Of a DNA stretch of 64,000 bases, positions 44,911 through 54,512 are shown in pieces. The position numbers and the translations under genes were made by a program. This stretch comes from an uncultured Pelagibacteraceae bacterium (GTDB lineage Bacteria; Pseudomonadota; Alphaproteobacteria; Pelagibacterales; Pelagibacteraceae). Numbering within the stretch: the first letter of the stretch is position 1; each line of letters starts with the position of its first letter. The notes beneath the pieces were generated by a model, which had not been told where the DNA came from, made no database searches, and saw nothing but the letters and a program-made list of their open reading frames with translations. The stretch is taken from contig CACMDB010000004.1 of NCBI GenBank assembly GCA_902612325.1, positions 124,001-188,000 of the forward strand. The letters are read 5' to 3'.

Positions 44911-46197
44911 ATGAAAAAACAATATTTTATAAACGCAAATATAATTGACCCACATAATTCAATTAACGAGACAGGTGGTCTTATAATCTCTGAAGAAGGA
45001 AAAATAGAAGCGGTAGGAAAAAAGGTTAATACAAATAATCTTCCTACTAGAGAAAAACCAATTGACTTAAAGGGGAAATATATATTTCCAGGTTTAGTTG
45101 ACATGAGAGTATTTGTAGGTGAACCAGGCTATGAATATAAAGAAAATTTTAGAACCTTAAGTAATGCTGCTTTAGCTGGTGGCGTAACTTCTGTGGTAAC
45201 AATGCCAAATACTGATCCGATAATAGACAACGTATCTATAGTCGATTTTCTAAAAAGAAGAGGAAGAGATAAATCTCGAATAAACATTTTTCCGTGTGCA
45301 TCACTTACAAAAAATATTGAAGGAAGCAATATGACAGAATTTGGTCTTCTGCAAAGTAAAGGTATAATAGCATTTACTGATGGTATTAAAACTATTCAAA
45401 ATCCCAGATTAATGTCTCGGATAATGAATTCTGCAAAAGATATTGGCTGTTTAATAATGCAACATGCAGAAGATTATGAACTTGCAAAAAATGGGATGAT
45501 AAATTCAGGCATTATCGCATCTAAATTAGGATTATCAGGTATTCCTGAGATCGCAGAAAGAATTTTGATTGAAAGAGATCTTACTTTACTTGAAAAAGTA
45601 AAATGCAGATATCATATTTCTCAATTATCATCGCAAAAATCTATTGAAGTAATCAAACATAGGAAAGAAATTGTAAAATTCACATCCGGTGTTTCGATAA
45701 ATAATCTCTCTTTAAATGAAAATGATATTGGTGATTTTAGAACTTTTTTAAAACTATCTCCACCTTTGAGGCGTGAGGAAGATAGAATTGCTCTAGTGGA
45801 AGGATTAAAGGATGGATTAATAGATGTGATTGTTTCAGATCACAAACCTGAAGATGAAGAGTCAAAGAGATTAACATTTTCTCAAGCTGCAACAGGCGCA
45901 TCAGGTATAGAAACTCTATTATCTTTAAGTTTAGAGTTATATCACAATGGATCTTTAAAATTAGAAACATTAATTAAAGCGCTTACTTCAAATCCTGCAA
46001 AAATTCTCAAAATAGATAAAGGTAACCTCTCCATTGGCAATGATGCAGATTTTTGTGTTGTAGATATAAGTAAACCATGGATTGTAAAAAAAGAAAAATT
46101 GGTTTCAAAATCAAAAAATACCTCAATTGAAGACAAAAAACTCCAAGGTAAGGTTACGAATACATTTGTAAAAGGAAAAGAATTATTTAAGCTTTAG
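44911..46197 (+). CDS. pyrX: Dihydroorotase-like protein, probably catalytically inactive (PyrC'/PyrX)
   Basis: 428 residues of the type I dihydroorotase family, full length. The first metal motif, normally D-x-H-x-H-x-R-E-P-G, reads D64-M-R66-V-F68-V-G70-E-P-G. Both metal-binding histidines and the substrate-binding Arg are therefore replaced. Other pieces remain: MQHAED, YHISQLSS and SDHKPEDE. This fits PyrC', the inactive partner that stabilises aspartate carbamoyltransferase in bacteria such as Pseudomonas. A working dihydroorotase must then be elsewhere. It directly follows pyrB with no gap and precedes plsY by one base. Confidence 0.88.
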   Translation: MKKQYFINANIIDPHNSINETGGLIISEEGKIEAVGKKVNTNNLPTREKPIDLKGKYIFPGLVDMRVFVGEPGYEYKENFRTLSNAALAGGVTSVVTMPNTDPIIDNVSIVDFLKRRGRDKSRINIFPCASLTKNIEGSNMTEFGLLQSKGIIAFTDGIKTIQNPRLMSRIMNSAKDIGCLIMQHAEDYELAKNGMINSGIIASKLGLSGIPEIAERILIERDLTLLEKVKCRYHISQLSSQKSIEVIKHRKEIVKFTSGVSINNLSLNENDIGDFRTFLKLSPPLRREEDRIALVEGLKDGLIDVIVSDHKPEDEESKRLTFSQAATGASGIETLLSLSLELYHNGSLKLETLIKALTSNPAKILKIDKGNLSIGNDADFCVVDISKPWIVKKEKLVSKSKNTSIEDKKLQGKVTNTFVKGKELFKL

Positions 46198-46198
46198 T

Positions 46199-46777
46199 AT
46201 GGATATTTTTTTGATAGGTATCATTTCATACCTCATGGGCTCGATACCTTTTGGATATATACTTACAAAGATATTTTTAAAAAAAGATATAAGAGAAATC
46301 GGATCTGGTAATATTGGAGCTACTAATGCTTTAAGAACCGGTAACAAAAGTATTGGTTATTTCACATTAGCATTAGATATTTTAAAAGCAATTATTCCAG
46401 TTATTTATGTAAAAATTTTCTACCAAGATTTTTTATATATTGCATCTTTATGTGCCTTTTTAGGTCATGTATTTCCAATTTGGCTTAAGTTTAAAGGTGG
46501 CAAAGGCGTTGCTACCTATGTCGGTATTTTATTTGCTATAAATTTATATTTTGGAATTATATTTTCTATATGTTGGTTTGTAACTTTTTTTATTTCTAAA
46601 TTTTCATCTCTATCATCTTTAGTAGCTTCAATATCTATACCAATCTATCTATTAATTTCTATTCAGTTTAATCAGGCAATTTTTTTTACGATCATGTTTA
46701 TCTTGATTTTTTTTACTCACAGAGAAAATATTAAAAGATTGATAAATAAAGAAGAAACTAAGACAAAAATTTATTAA
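46199..46777 (+). CDS. plsY: Glycerol-3-phosphate acyltransferase PlsY
   Basis: 192 residues, a five-helix inner-membrane enzyme. MGSIPFGYIL, EIGSGNIGATNALRTGNKS and FKGGKGVATYVGIL are the three conserved loops. It takes the acyl-phosphate made by PlsX (7710-8711) and acylates glycerol 3-phosphate. In other alphaproteobacteria dprA follows before topA; here topA follows after 36 bases. Confidence 0.97.
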   Translation: MDIFLIGIISYLMGSIPFGYILTKIFLKKDIREIGSGNIGATNALRTGNKSIGYFTLALDILKAIIPVIYVKIFYQDFLYIASLCAFLGHVFPIWLKFKGGKGVATYVGILFAINLYFGIIFSICWFVTFFISKFSSLSSLVASISIPIYLLISIQFNQAIFFTIMFILIFFTHRENIKRLINKEETKTKIY

Positions 46778-46813
46778 ATTGACTATCTAAAGCTTTTGAG
46801 TAGTTTGTAGTTT

Positions 46814-49399
46814 ATGAATTTGGTCATTGTAGAAAGTCCTGCTAAAGCAAAAACTATAAATAAATACCTAGGTGATAATTATAAAGTTTTAGCAAGTTAT
46901 GGTCATATAAGAGATTTGCCGTCAAAAAATGGTTCTGTCAATCCAGATCAAGATTTTAAAATGGAATGGGAAGTTGATAGTTTTTCAAAAAAATATTTAA
47001 AAGAAATAACTGATGCAGCTAAAGACTCATCTAAAATTATATTAGCAACTGACCCTGATCGTGAAGGAGAGGCAATTGCTTGGCATGTCAAAGAATATTT
47101 GAATGAAAAAAAACTTTTAAAAGATAAAGAGATTGAACGAGTTGTATTTAATGAAATAACCAAAAAAGCTGTTATTCAAGGAATTGAAAATCCTAGGCAA
47201 ATTGAGCCATTACTAGTCGATGCGTATATGGCTAGAAGAGCCTTGGACTACTTGGTTGGTTTTAATATATCCCCGATCCTCTGGACGAAACTTCCAGGTT
47301 CAAAATCTGCAGGTAGAGTTCAATCTGTTGCTTTAAAATTAATTACTGAGAGAGAACATGCAATTGAGTCTTTTAAACCTGAGGAATTTTGGACTTTAAG
47401 TATTAAATTTGCTGATACTAATAATCAAAATTTCACTGCCAGTATTAGTCAACTTGACAACAATAAAATTGAAAAATTTTCATTTAAAAATAAAGAAGAA
47501 ATAAATAAAGCCATATCAAGTATTAATAAAAAAAAATTTAATATAACTGATATTTCTAGCAAAATAGTAAATCGTAATCCCTCTGGACCATTCACGACCT
47601 CAACTCTTCAACAAACCGCATCGAGTCGACTAGGTTTTAGTGCATCTAGAACAATGCAAATTGCCCAAAAACTTTATCAAGGTATAGAGATGGAAGGTGA
47701 AACAATTGGCTTAATTACTTATATGAGAACTGATGGAACTAATTTATCTAAAGATGCTGTTACAAGTTTCAGAAACTATATCCAAAAAGAAATTGGTAAT
47801 GAATACTTGCCTAAAGATGTTTTGAATTATTCAGGTAAAAAAGCTAAAAATGCGCAAGAAGCTCACGAAGCAATTAGACCTACTGATATTATTAGAACTC
47901 CTGAAAGTGTCAAAAAATATTTAAGTACAGATCAAAATAAACTTTATGATCTTATCTGGAGTAGAGCTTTATCTTCTCAGATGGAGTCAGCCAAATTTGA
48001 TAGAAATACTATCACCATAACATCAAATAATAATGATACAATTTGTAAAGCCAGTGGATCAGTTTTAAAATTTGATGGTTTCTTAAAGATTTATAATAAT
48101 CAAAGCAAAGATGATGATGAAACTATTTTACCTGCTGTGTCTAAAGGGCCTATTAATATCGAGGCGCTAATAGATGAACAGCATTATACACAACCACCAC
48201 CAAGATATTCCGAAGCTAGTTTAGTTAAAAAGCTTGAAGAGCTTGGTATCGGGAGGCCTTCTACGTATGCAAGTATTATTTCTACTATTGCCAATCGAGG
48301 TTATGCAGAGATATTGAATAAAAGATTTTTTCCTACAGATAGAGGTAAATTAATTTCAGCCTTTTTAGAAAAATTATTCTCAAAATATGTAGATTACAAC
48401 TTTACAGCAGGATTAGAAGAACAACTTGATGAGATCACTACTGGAAAAGAAAGTTGGATTAAAGTTTTGGAACTTTTTTGGAAAGACTTCAATAATAATG
48501 TTTCGGAAGTGAAAGAAAAAAGAACTAGAGAGGTGTTAGATTTACTCAATGATAGTCTGGGTGAATTAATTTTTGATAAGGATAATGAGGGTAATGTAGT
48601 AAGAAAATGTCAATTATGTAGTTCTGGAACACTTAGTTTAAAGAATAGTTTCAGAGGTGGCGCTTTTATAGGGTGTTCAAATTATCCAGAATGTAAATTT
48701 ACAAGACCCTTATCTAAAGCAAAAGCTGCTGCTCAAGCACAATTAGCTGAACCAAAATTTATAGGAAAACATGAAAATGGAAATGATATATATTTGAAAA
48801 ATGGAAGATTCGGCCCCTACCTTCAATACGAAAAAATCCCCTCTGATTTAGAAGTTGAAAAAAATAGTAAGAAAAAGAAAAAAACTAAAAAATTAAAGTC
48901 AGATGTAAATGAACTTTTAAAAAATGTTTCAATACCAAAAGGATTAGAATTAGAGAGTATTAATTTGGAAAAAGCTCAATTTTTATGTTCGCTACCTAAA
49001 TCTTTGGGAATAAATCCAGATAATCAAAAAGACATTACTTTAAACGTTGGAAGATTTGGTCCTTACTTAAAATGTGAAAATAAATCAGCAAGAATAGAAA
49101 ATGTAGAGGAAATATTTTCCATAGGTTTAAATAGAGCAATAACACTAATAGCTGAGGCTAAACCTGGTCGAATGTCCTCTTCTATGATAAAAGATTTGGG
49201 AGAACATCCTGAGGATAAAAAACCTGTTAGAGTCATGAAGGGTCAGTATGGGCCTTATATAAAATATAAATCACTCAATGCAACTATTCCTGAGGAAAAA
49301 GACCCCACTGAATTAACGATGGAAGAAGCTTTAATATTGATTGAGAAAAGAAAAGAATACGATAAGAGTAAAAAATCAAAAGGTAAGAAAAAAAAATGA
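46814..49399 (+). CDS. topA: DNA topoisomerase I
   Basis: 861 residues. The Toprim domain starts NLVIVESPAKAKTINKYLG with TDPDREGEAIAWH. The active Tyr lies in GLITYMRTDGTNLS. One C-terminal zinc finger is seen (CQLCSSG ... GCSNYPECKFTR), followed by three topoisomerase C-terminal repeats (NGRFGPYLQYE, VGRFGPYLKCE, KGQYGPYIKYK) and a Lys-rich tail. It relaxes negative supercoils. Its stop overlaps the next gene's start by four bases. Confidence 0.98.
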   Translation: MNLVIVESPAKAKTINKYLGDNYKVLASYGHIRDLPSKNGSVNPDQDFKMEWEVDSFSKKYLKEITDAAKDSSKIILATDPDREGEAIAWHVKEYLNEKKLLKDKEIERVVFNEITKKAVIQGIENPRQIEPLLVDAYMARRALDYLVGFNISPILWTKLPGSKSAGRVQSVALKLITEREHAIESFKPEEFWTLSIKFADTNNQNFTASISQLDNNKIEKFSFKNKEEINKAISSINKKKFNITDISSKIVNRNPSGPFTTSTLQQTASSRLGFSASRTMQIAQKLYQGIEMEGETIGLITYMRTDGTNLSKDAVTSFRNYIQKEIGNEYLPKDVLNYSGKKAKNAQEAHEAIRPTDIIRTPESVKKYLSTDQNKLYDLIWSRALSSQMESAKFDRNTITITSNNNDTICKASGSVLKFDGFLKIYNNQSKDDDETILPAVSKGPINIEALIDEQHYTQPPPRYSEASLVKKLEELGIGRPSTYASIISTIANRGYAEILNKRFFPTDRGKLISAFLEKLFSKYVDYNFTAGLEEQLDEITTGKESWIKVLELFWKDFNNNVSEVKEKRTREVLDLLNDSLGELIFDKDNEGNVVRKCQLCSSGTLSLKNSFRGGAFIGCSNYPECKFTRPLSKAKAAAQAQLAEPKFIGKHENGNDIYLKNGRFGPYLQYEKIPSDLEVEKNSKKKKKTKKLKSDVNELLKNVSIPKGLELESINLEKAQFLCSLPKSLGINPDNQKDITLNVGRFGPYLKCENKSARIENVEEIFSIGLNRAITLIAEAKPGRMSSSMIKDLGEHPEDKKPVRVMKGQYGPYIKYKSLNATIPEEKDPTELTMEEALILIEKRKEYDKSKKSKGKKKK

Positions 49400-49647
49400 A
49401 AAAAATATTTATAATTTCAATATTTTATTTATTTTCCACAAATATACTAATTGCTGATGAACATAAATGTTCTGGGATGAAAAAACTTTCGAAAGAGTAT
49501 TTAGCGTGTACAGCCAAAAATATTAAAGAAGGTGCTGTCAAAAAGAAAAATCAAGTTAAGGAAGGATCTATAAAAAAAACAAATCAAATTAAAGAAGGTA
49601 CAAAGAAAATATTTAATAAAGTTAAAACTAAAATCAAAAAAAATTAA
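49396..49647 (+). CDS. Small secreted Lys-rich protein with three 11-residue repeats
   Basis: 83 residues, no family recognised. A signal peptide (KKIFIISIFYLFSTNILIA, likely cut after Ala20) is followed by a mature part with two cysteines (Cys25, Cys38). Three tandem 11-residue units follow at residues 44-76: KEGAVKKKNQV, KEGSIKKTNQI, KEGTKKIFNKV. Such KEG-containing hendecads form amphipathic helices that lie on membranes in other proteins (alpha-synuclein and LEA-type repeats). The cysteines may form a disulfide. ATGA overlap with topA suggests translational coupling, and ridA follows after six bases. Confidence 0.75.
   Translation: MKKIFIISIFYLFSTNILIADEHKCSGMKKLSKEYLACTAKNIKEGAVKKKNQVKEGSIKKTNQIKEGTKKIFNKVKTKIKKN
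49525..49623 (+). repeat. Three tandem 33-base coding repeats
   Basis: Three in-frame 33-base units, each starting with a Lys-Glu-Gly codon triplet (AAAGAAGGT, AAGGAAGGA, AAAGAAGGT). They encode the hendecad repeats of the small secreted protein. Codons differ between units, so the repeat is old and kept at the protein level rather than a fresh duplication. Confidence 0.7.
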
Positions 49648-49653
49648 TTGATT

Positions 49654-50115
49654 ATGAACTTTGAAGATAAAATTAAAGAACTTAATATACAGCTTCCTGA
49701 AGCGAAAGCACCAGTTGGTAATTATGTTGCAACAAAAATTACAGGAAAAATGTTATTCATATCAGGACAAATTTCTATTGATGATAATGGTGAATTAATT
49801 AAAGGAAAAGTTGGTAAAGAATTGGATGTCACGGCTGGTTACAATGCTGCTAAGAGATGCGCTTTAAGTATTATTGCCCAAGTTAAAAAAGCCTGCGACA
49901 ATGATTTATCAAAAATAAAATCATGTGTGAAATTAACAGGATTTGTAAATTCAACAGATGACTTTATTGATCAACCTAAAGTAATAAATGGCGCATCTGA
50001 TTTGATAGCTTCAATTTTTGGAGACGCAGGTATGCATACTAGAGCTGCTGTAAGCACAAATAGTTTACCATTAGGTGTTTCGGTTGAAGTAGATGCAATA
50101 TTTGAGTTAAATTAG
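49654..50115 (+). CDS. RidA family protein
   Basis: 153 residues from the ATG at 49654; an in-frame TTG two codons upstream is less likely. This is the longer RidA-type (YjgF/Rid superfamily): MLFISGQISIDDNGELIKGKVG, VKKACDNDLSKIKSCVKLTGFVNS, and AGMHTRAAVSTNSLPLGVSVEVDAIFEL. The Arg that binds the carboxylate in deaminating RidA enzymes is present in HTRAAVS. It may clear reactive enamines. The stop lies four bases from the facing ugd stop. Confidence 0.9.
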   Translation: MNFEDKIKELNIQLPEAKAPVGNYVATKITGKMLFISGQISIDDNGELIKGKVGKELDVTAGYNAAKRCALSIIAQVKKACDNDLSKIKSCVKLTGFVNSTDDFIDQPKVINGASDLIASIFGDAGMHTRAAVSTNSLPLGVSVEVDAIFELN

Positions 50116-50119
50116 ATTA

Positions 50120-51418
50120 TTACTTTCCAACGCTGTAATATTTAAATCCTTGGTCTTTAATCTTTGATGAAGAATATATATTTCTCATATCAAAAATCAT
50201 GAACTTCTTACCTTTAACTAAACTTTTAAAATTAATTGATTTAAAATCATTCCATTCAGTATGAATAATTACAAGATCAGCTCCATGAACAGCATCTTTT
50301 ATTGAAGTCTTATTAATTACATTTTTAAACTTCATAAATTCAGTTTTATAACCAGTTGGATCAAAATATTTTATAGTTGCTCCTTTTTTTGATAACCATG
50401 GTATCATTTTTAAACTTGAGGAATCTCTCATATCATCTGTATTAGCTTTAAATGTAACACCTAAAAAAGTAATTATTTTATTTTTAATTTTCCTATTTAA
50501 GATTCTATTAATTCTATCTAGTAAAATTTTAGATCTATTTTCATTTGATTTAATCACTGATTTAACCACTGATAAATTTGTTTTAAATTTATCTGCTGTT
50601 GTAATAATGGCTTTTGTATCTTTAGGAAAACAAGATCCACCATAAGCAGGTCCTGCTCTAAGAAATCGACTGCCTATTCTTTTATCCAATCCCATACCTA
50701 TTGATATATCCTCAACATTAATGTTGGTTTTTTCACATAAATTAGCTATTTCATTAATAAAAGTAATCTTTGTTGCCAAAAAAGCATTAGAGGCATATTT
50801 AATCAATTCTGCGGCTCTTCTAGAAGTTTGTAAATAAGAAGCACCCTTAGAAATAAGTGGGCTATAAAGATTTTTTAAAATTCTACCTGCTTTTTTATCA
50901 TTAGTTCCGATGACGACGCGATCAGGATAAACAAAATCTCTTATTGCTTCTCCTTCTCTTAGGAATTCAGGATTTGAAACAACAGAAAATTTCTTTTTGC
51001 TATTTCTTTTAGATAATATTTTTTCAATTTCATCTCCTGTCGTCACGGGAACTGTTGATTTTGTTATGATAATTTTAAATTTATTAATTGAAGAACTTAT
51101 TTCTTTAGAAACTTTGTAAATTTGACTTAAATCTGCTGAACTGCCGCCTTTTTTTGTTGGTGTACCAACACAAATAAAAATTATGTCTGAGTCTTTAATT
51201 GATTTTTTTAAATCTGTAGAAAAATTTAATTTTTTATTCTTAAAATTCTTTATTACTAATTCTGATAAACCAGGTTCATAAATTGGAATCTTACCTTTTT
51301 TTAGTAAATTTATTTTGTCAACATTATTATCTACACAAATTACATCATTTCCTAAATCAGCAAAACATACTCCGCTTACTAAACCTACATAACCAGTACC
51401 AATCATACACAATTTCAT
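50120..51418 (-). CDS. ugd: UDP-glucose 6-dehydrogenase
   Basis: 432 residues. CMIGTGYVGLVSGVCFADLG binds NAD, ADLSQIYKVSKEIS and FLREGEAIRDF follow, and the catalytic Cys is in AGPAYGGSCFPKDTKAI. It oxidises UDP-glucose to UDP-glucuronate for surface glycans. It overlaps galU, which makes its substrate, by four bases. Confidence 0.97.
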   Translation of the reverse strand: MKLCMIGTGYVGLVSGVCFADLGNDVICVDNNVDKINLLKKGKIPIYEPGLSELVIKNFKNKKLNFSTDLKKSIKDSDIIFICVGTPTKKGGSSADLSQIYKVSKEISSSINKFKIIITKSTVPVTTGDEIEKILSKRNSKKKFSVVSNPEFLREGEAIRDFVYPDRVVIGTNDKKAGRILKNLYSPLISKGASYLQTSRRAAELIKYASNAFLATKITFINEIANLCEKTNINVEDISIGMGLDKRIGSRFLRAGPAYGGSCFPKDTKAIITTADKFKTNLSVVKSVIKSNENRSKILLDRINRILNRKIKNKIITFLGVTFKANTDDMRDSSSLKMIPWLSKKGATIKYFDPTGYKTEFMKFKNVINKTSIKDAVHGADLVIIHTEWNDFKSINFKSLVKGKKFMIFDMRNIYSSSKIKDQGFKYYSVGK

Positions 51419-52230
51419 GATTTAGCTATCTCTAAAGTTGATTTGATGTAACCACTCATGCTTCCACAATCAAGATATTTTCCAGAAAAATTATGAGCAA
51501 TGAATTTTTTATCATTTTGAATTAATGTTTGGATAGCATCTGTAATATGTATTTCTCCTCCTTTACCTGGTTTTTGTTTAAGTAATTTTGAAAAAATTTC
51601 TCTAGGCAAAATATATCTTCCAATCACTGCTTTATTAGATGGTGCTTTTTTTACAGAAGGTTTTTCAATAACATTTGAGATCAAATAATTATTCTTATTT
51701 ATTTTAGTTTTTAACTTATAAATTCCCCATCTCGAAACATTATTTTTTTTAACATTCATACTAGCCATAACAGACGCGTTGTATTTTTTATGAATCTTTA
51801 TCATTGATTTAGAACAATTTCTTTTAATAATAAGATCATCTGGTAACAACATTAAAAAAAAATTATGTTTTATAAATTTTTTTGTTTTTAAAACGGCATC
51901 TCCAGTGCCAAGTGGTTTGTTTTGATAAACAAATTTTATCATTTTTTTATATTTTAAAATTTTTTTATATTCTTCCTTAATTCTTTTATCTTTCTTTTTT
52001 TTAATAATTTTTTTATAAAAATTATCATTATAAAAATAAGTCTTTATCATTTTCTTCTTATTTGAAATTATAAAAATAACCTCTTTAATACCTGCATCAA
52101 TGCATTCATCTAGAATATATTCAATTCCTGGTTTACCATTAATAGGTAAAAGTTCTTTTGGAAATACACTGGTTAATGGAAGTAAACGTGTACCCAAACC
52201 AGCTAAAGGAATAATTGCTTGTTTAATCAT
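51415..52230 (-). CDS. galU: UTP-glucose-1-phosphate uridylyltransferase
   Basis: 271 residues. IPLAGLGTRLLPLTSVFPKELLPI is the nucleotide-binding loop, LLPDDLII holds the metal-binding Asp, and GKYLDCGSMSGYIKSTLE lies near the end. Slightly shorter than E. coli GalU. It forms UDP-glucose, which Ugd uses. It is divergent from panC. Confidence 0.96.
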   Translation of the reverse strand: MIKQAIIPLAGLGTRLLPLTSVFPKELLPINGKPGIEYILDECIDAGIKEVIFIISNKKKMIKTYFYNDNFYKKIIKKKKDKRIKEEYKKILKYKKMIKFVYQNKPLGTGDAVLKTKKFIKHNFFLMLLPDDLIIKRNCSKSMIKIHKKYNASVMASMNVKKNNVSRWGIYKLKTKINKNNYLISNVIEKPSVKKAPSNKAVIGRYILPREIFSKLLKQKPGKGGEIHITDAIQTLIQNDKKFIAHNFSGKYLDCGSMSGYIKSTLEIAKS

Positions 52231-52264
52231 TCAAATGTTTTACTTATTAAAAAGTTTTATACAA

Positions 52265-53074
52265 ATGAAAATTTTATTGAATAATAGTGATTTAAATGAG
52301 GCATTAGAAAATGTGTCTAATCTAGGTTTTGTACCTACCATGGGAAGTCTCCATAAAGGCCATATATCGTTAATTAAAAAATCCAAAAAAAAATGTAATA
52401 AAACTATTGTAAGTATATTTGTGAATCCAAAACAATTTAATAATAAAAATGATTTTAAGAAATATCCAAGAAATAGAAAGAAGGACTTATCGATTTTGAA
52501 AAGACTTAAAGTTAATTATGTATATTTACCAAGTGTTAAAGAAATTTATAAAGTAAAGAGATCCTCTAAGATTACAATTTCAAAAAAAGACAAGATATTA
52601 TGTGCTAAGTACAGAAAAGGACATTTCGAGGGTGTAATTGATGTAATGGAACGCCTTATTGAATACATCAAACCTCAAAAAATTTTTATGGGGGAGAAAG
52701 ATTTTCAACAATTATATTTTTTAAAAAAATATTTAAGAAAACACTCTTCGAAAATAATAGAATGTAGAACAATTAGAGAAAAAAATAAATTAGCATTATC
52801 TTCCAGAAATTCATTATTACAAAAACGTGAAAAAAATTTGGCTGCAAAATTAATTACCAATATTATGAAACTTAAAAGAAAGTTAAATAAGGAATCAAAT
52901 ATTAAAAAAGTACTCAATAAAACTGGAAATGAAATAAATAAATTACAAAATGTTAAGATTGAATATCTCGAATTAAGAAATATTAAAAATCTTAAAATTT
53001 CAAATAAATTAAAAAATTCAAAAATTTTCGTATCTTTTTATATTAATAATATAAGGTTGATTGATAATTTTTAA
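52265..53074 (+). CDS. panC: Pantothenate synthetase
   Basis: 269 residues from the ATG at 52265; the frame is open further upstream across galU, and a Met at 52235 is possible but would lie only five bases from the galU start. FVPTMGSLHKGHISLI is the ATP-binding HIGH region, VNPKQFNN follows, and KIFMGEKDFQQLYF and LALSSRNSLL bind pantoate and beta-alanine. It joins pantoate and beta-alanine to make pantothenate. It ends four bases from the facing mgtE stop. Confidence 0.95.
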   Translation: MKILLNNSDLNEALENVSNLGFVPTMGSLHKGHISLIKKSKKKCNKTIVSIFVNPKQFNNKNDFKKYPRNRKKDLSILKRLKVNYVYLPSVKEIYKVKRSSKITISKKDKILCAKYRKGHFEGVIDVMERLIEYIKPQKIFMGEKDFQQLYFLKKYLRKHSSKIIECRTIREKNKLALSSRNSLLQKREKNLAAKLITNIMKLKRKLNKESNIKKVLNKTGNEINKLQNVKIEYLELRNIKNLKISNKLKNSKIFVSFYINNIRLIDNF

Positions 53075-53078
53075 AATT

Positions 53079-54452
53079 CTATAAAAAATAAGCCCCAACA
53101 CCTAAAAAAGAAACAAAACCTATTACATCAGTTATTGTTGTTACGAAAACACTAGAGGCAATTGCTGGATCAATTTTCATTTTTTTTAACGTGACTGGAA
53201 CAAGTATTCCAAATAAACCTGCCACTACCATTGTCAAAATCATTGAGATCGATATTATTAATGATAATTGGTAATCTTGAAACCAGACTTGAACGATAAA
53301 AGAACTTATAACAGCAAAAATTATTCCATTGAGAATACCAATATTAAATTCCTTTATAATGTTTTGATTAAAGTTATTTTTTGTTAAATCATTTGTTGCT
53401 AAAGTTCTAACAGTAACTGCTAAAGTTTGCATACCTGCATTACCACCCATCGATGCAACTATTGGCATTAAAAATGCCAAGACAACCATTTGTTCAATTG
53501 TTGCACCAAACAAACTTATACAATAAGTAGCTAGAAATGCTGTGAATAAGTTTAATAGTAACCAGTTAAATCGTCTTTTAGTTTTTGTGATAACACCATC
53601 TGTAATTTCTTCGTCACCAACACCAGCTAATCTTAAAGCATCTTCCTCAGCCTCTTCCTTTAAAACTGTTAATACATCATCGGAAGTTATCATTCCTACA
53701 AGTTTATTATTCTTATCTACAACACAAGCTGAGTTTAAATTGTAATTTTCAAATGAATTACCAACTTCTTCTCTATCCATATCCACTGGAACTAAAAAAA
53801 TTGAATCATCCATAATTGAGGACATTTTTGTTTCTCTAGGTGTTCTTAATACTTTAGAGGATGGTACAGCACCAATAGGTTTAAAATTTTCATCAACAAT
53901 GTAAATTTCTAAAAACTCTTCTGGTAAGTCTTTATTCTCTCTTAAATAATCAATAGTTTGTCCTACCGACCAGTTACTTGGGATTGCTGTAAATTCTCTT
54001 TGCATTATCCTAGCAGCACTATCCTCTGGATAACTAAGACCTTCTAATAAAGCAAATCGATCTTTTGGGGGTAATAAACTTAATATTGAATTTTTATCTT
54101 TTTCTTCAACATTTTCTAAAATAGCTATGGCGTCATCAGACTCTAAATTTTTTAAAATCCTAACAATTGCATCTGAGGAAAGATATTTAATGATTTCTGA
54201 TTGAACAGACTCATTTAATTCAACAAATACTTCTGGATCAATCTTAAAATTATTTAATTTTATTAAACTTTCTCTGTCATTTTCACTTAAATGCTCAATA
54301 ATATCAGCAGCATCAGCGGGATGCATTTCCTCAAAAGATCTAGTTATAAAAGATGCATCATTTGAGGTAATTTTGTCTGTTACAACTTTTATATATTCCT
54401 TATTGAATTCAAAATTGACTTTTTTATCTTTAATTTTTTTTATTAAAGTCAT
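53079..54452 (-). CDS. mgtE: Magnesium transporter MgtE
   Basis: 457 residues: MgtE N-domain (about 30-135, EEMHPADAADIIEHL, LEGLSYPEDSAARIM), two CBS domains (about 140-270) that sense Mg2+, and five membrane helices (about 295-457) with VASMGGNAGMQTLAVTVRTLA lining the pore. A full-length, gated Mg2+ channel. It is divergent from lipB across 60 bases. Confidence 0.97.
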   Translation of the reverse strand: MTLIKKIKDKKVNFEFNKEYIKVVTDKITSNDASFITRSFEEMHPADAADIIEHLSENDRESLIKLNNFKIDPEVFVELNESVQSEIIKYLSSDAIVRILKNLESDDAIAILENVEEKDKNSILSLLPPKDRFALLEGLSYPEDSAARIMQREFTAIPSNWSVGQTIDYLRENKDLPEEFLEIYIVDENFKPIGAVPSSKVLRTPRETKMSSIMDDSIFLVPVDMDREEVGNSFENYNLNSACVVDKNNKLVGMITSDDVLTVLKEEAEEDALRLAGVGDEEITDGVITKTKRRFNWLLLNLFTAFLATYCISLFGATIEQMVVLAFLMPIVASMGGNAGMQTLAVTVRTLATNDLTKNNFNQNIIKEFNIGILNGIIFAVISSFIVQVWFQDYQLSLIISISMILTMVVAGLFGILVPVTLKKMKIDPAIASSVFVTTITDVIGFVSFLGVGAYFL

Positions 54453-54512
54453 AAATACACCTATTATTTAGACGGATCTTTTAATACAAAATGAAAAGAA
54501 TACAATTTTTAA

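Noticed and set aside
52100-52264. Upstream extension of the panC frame
   Set aside because: It runs antisense through galU. The family alignment starts at the Met at 52265, one Met earlier (52235) being only marginal.
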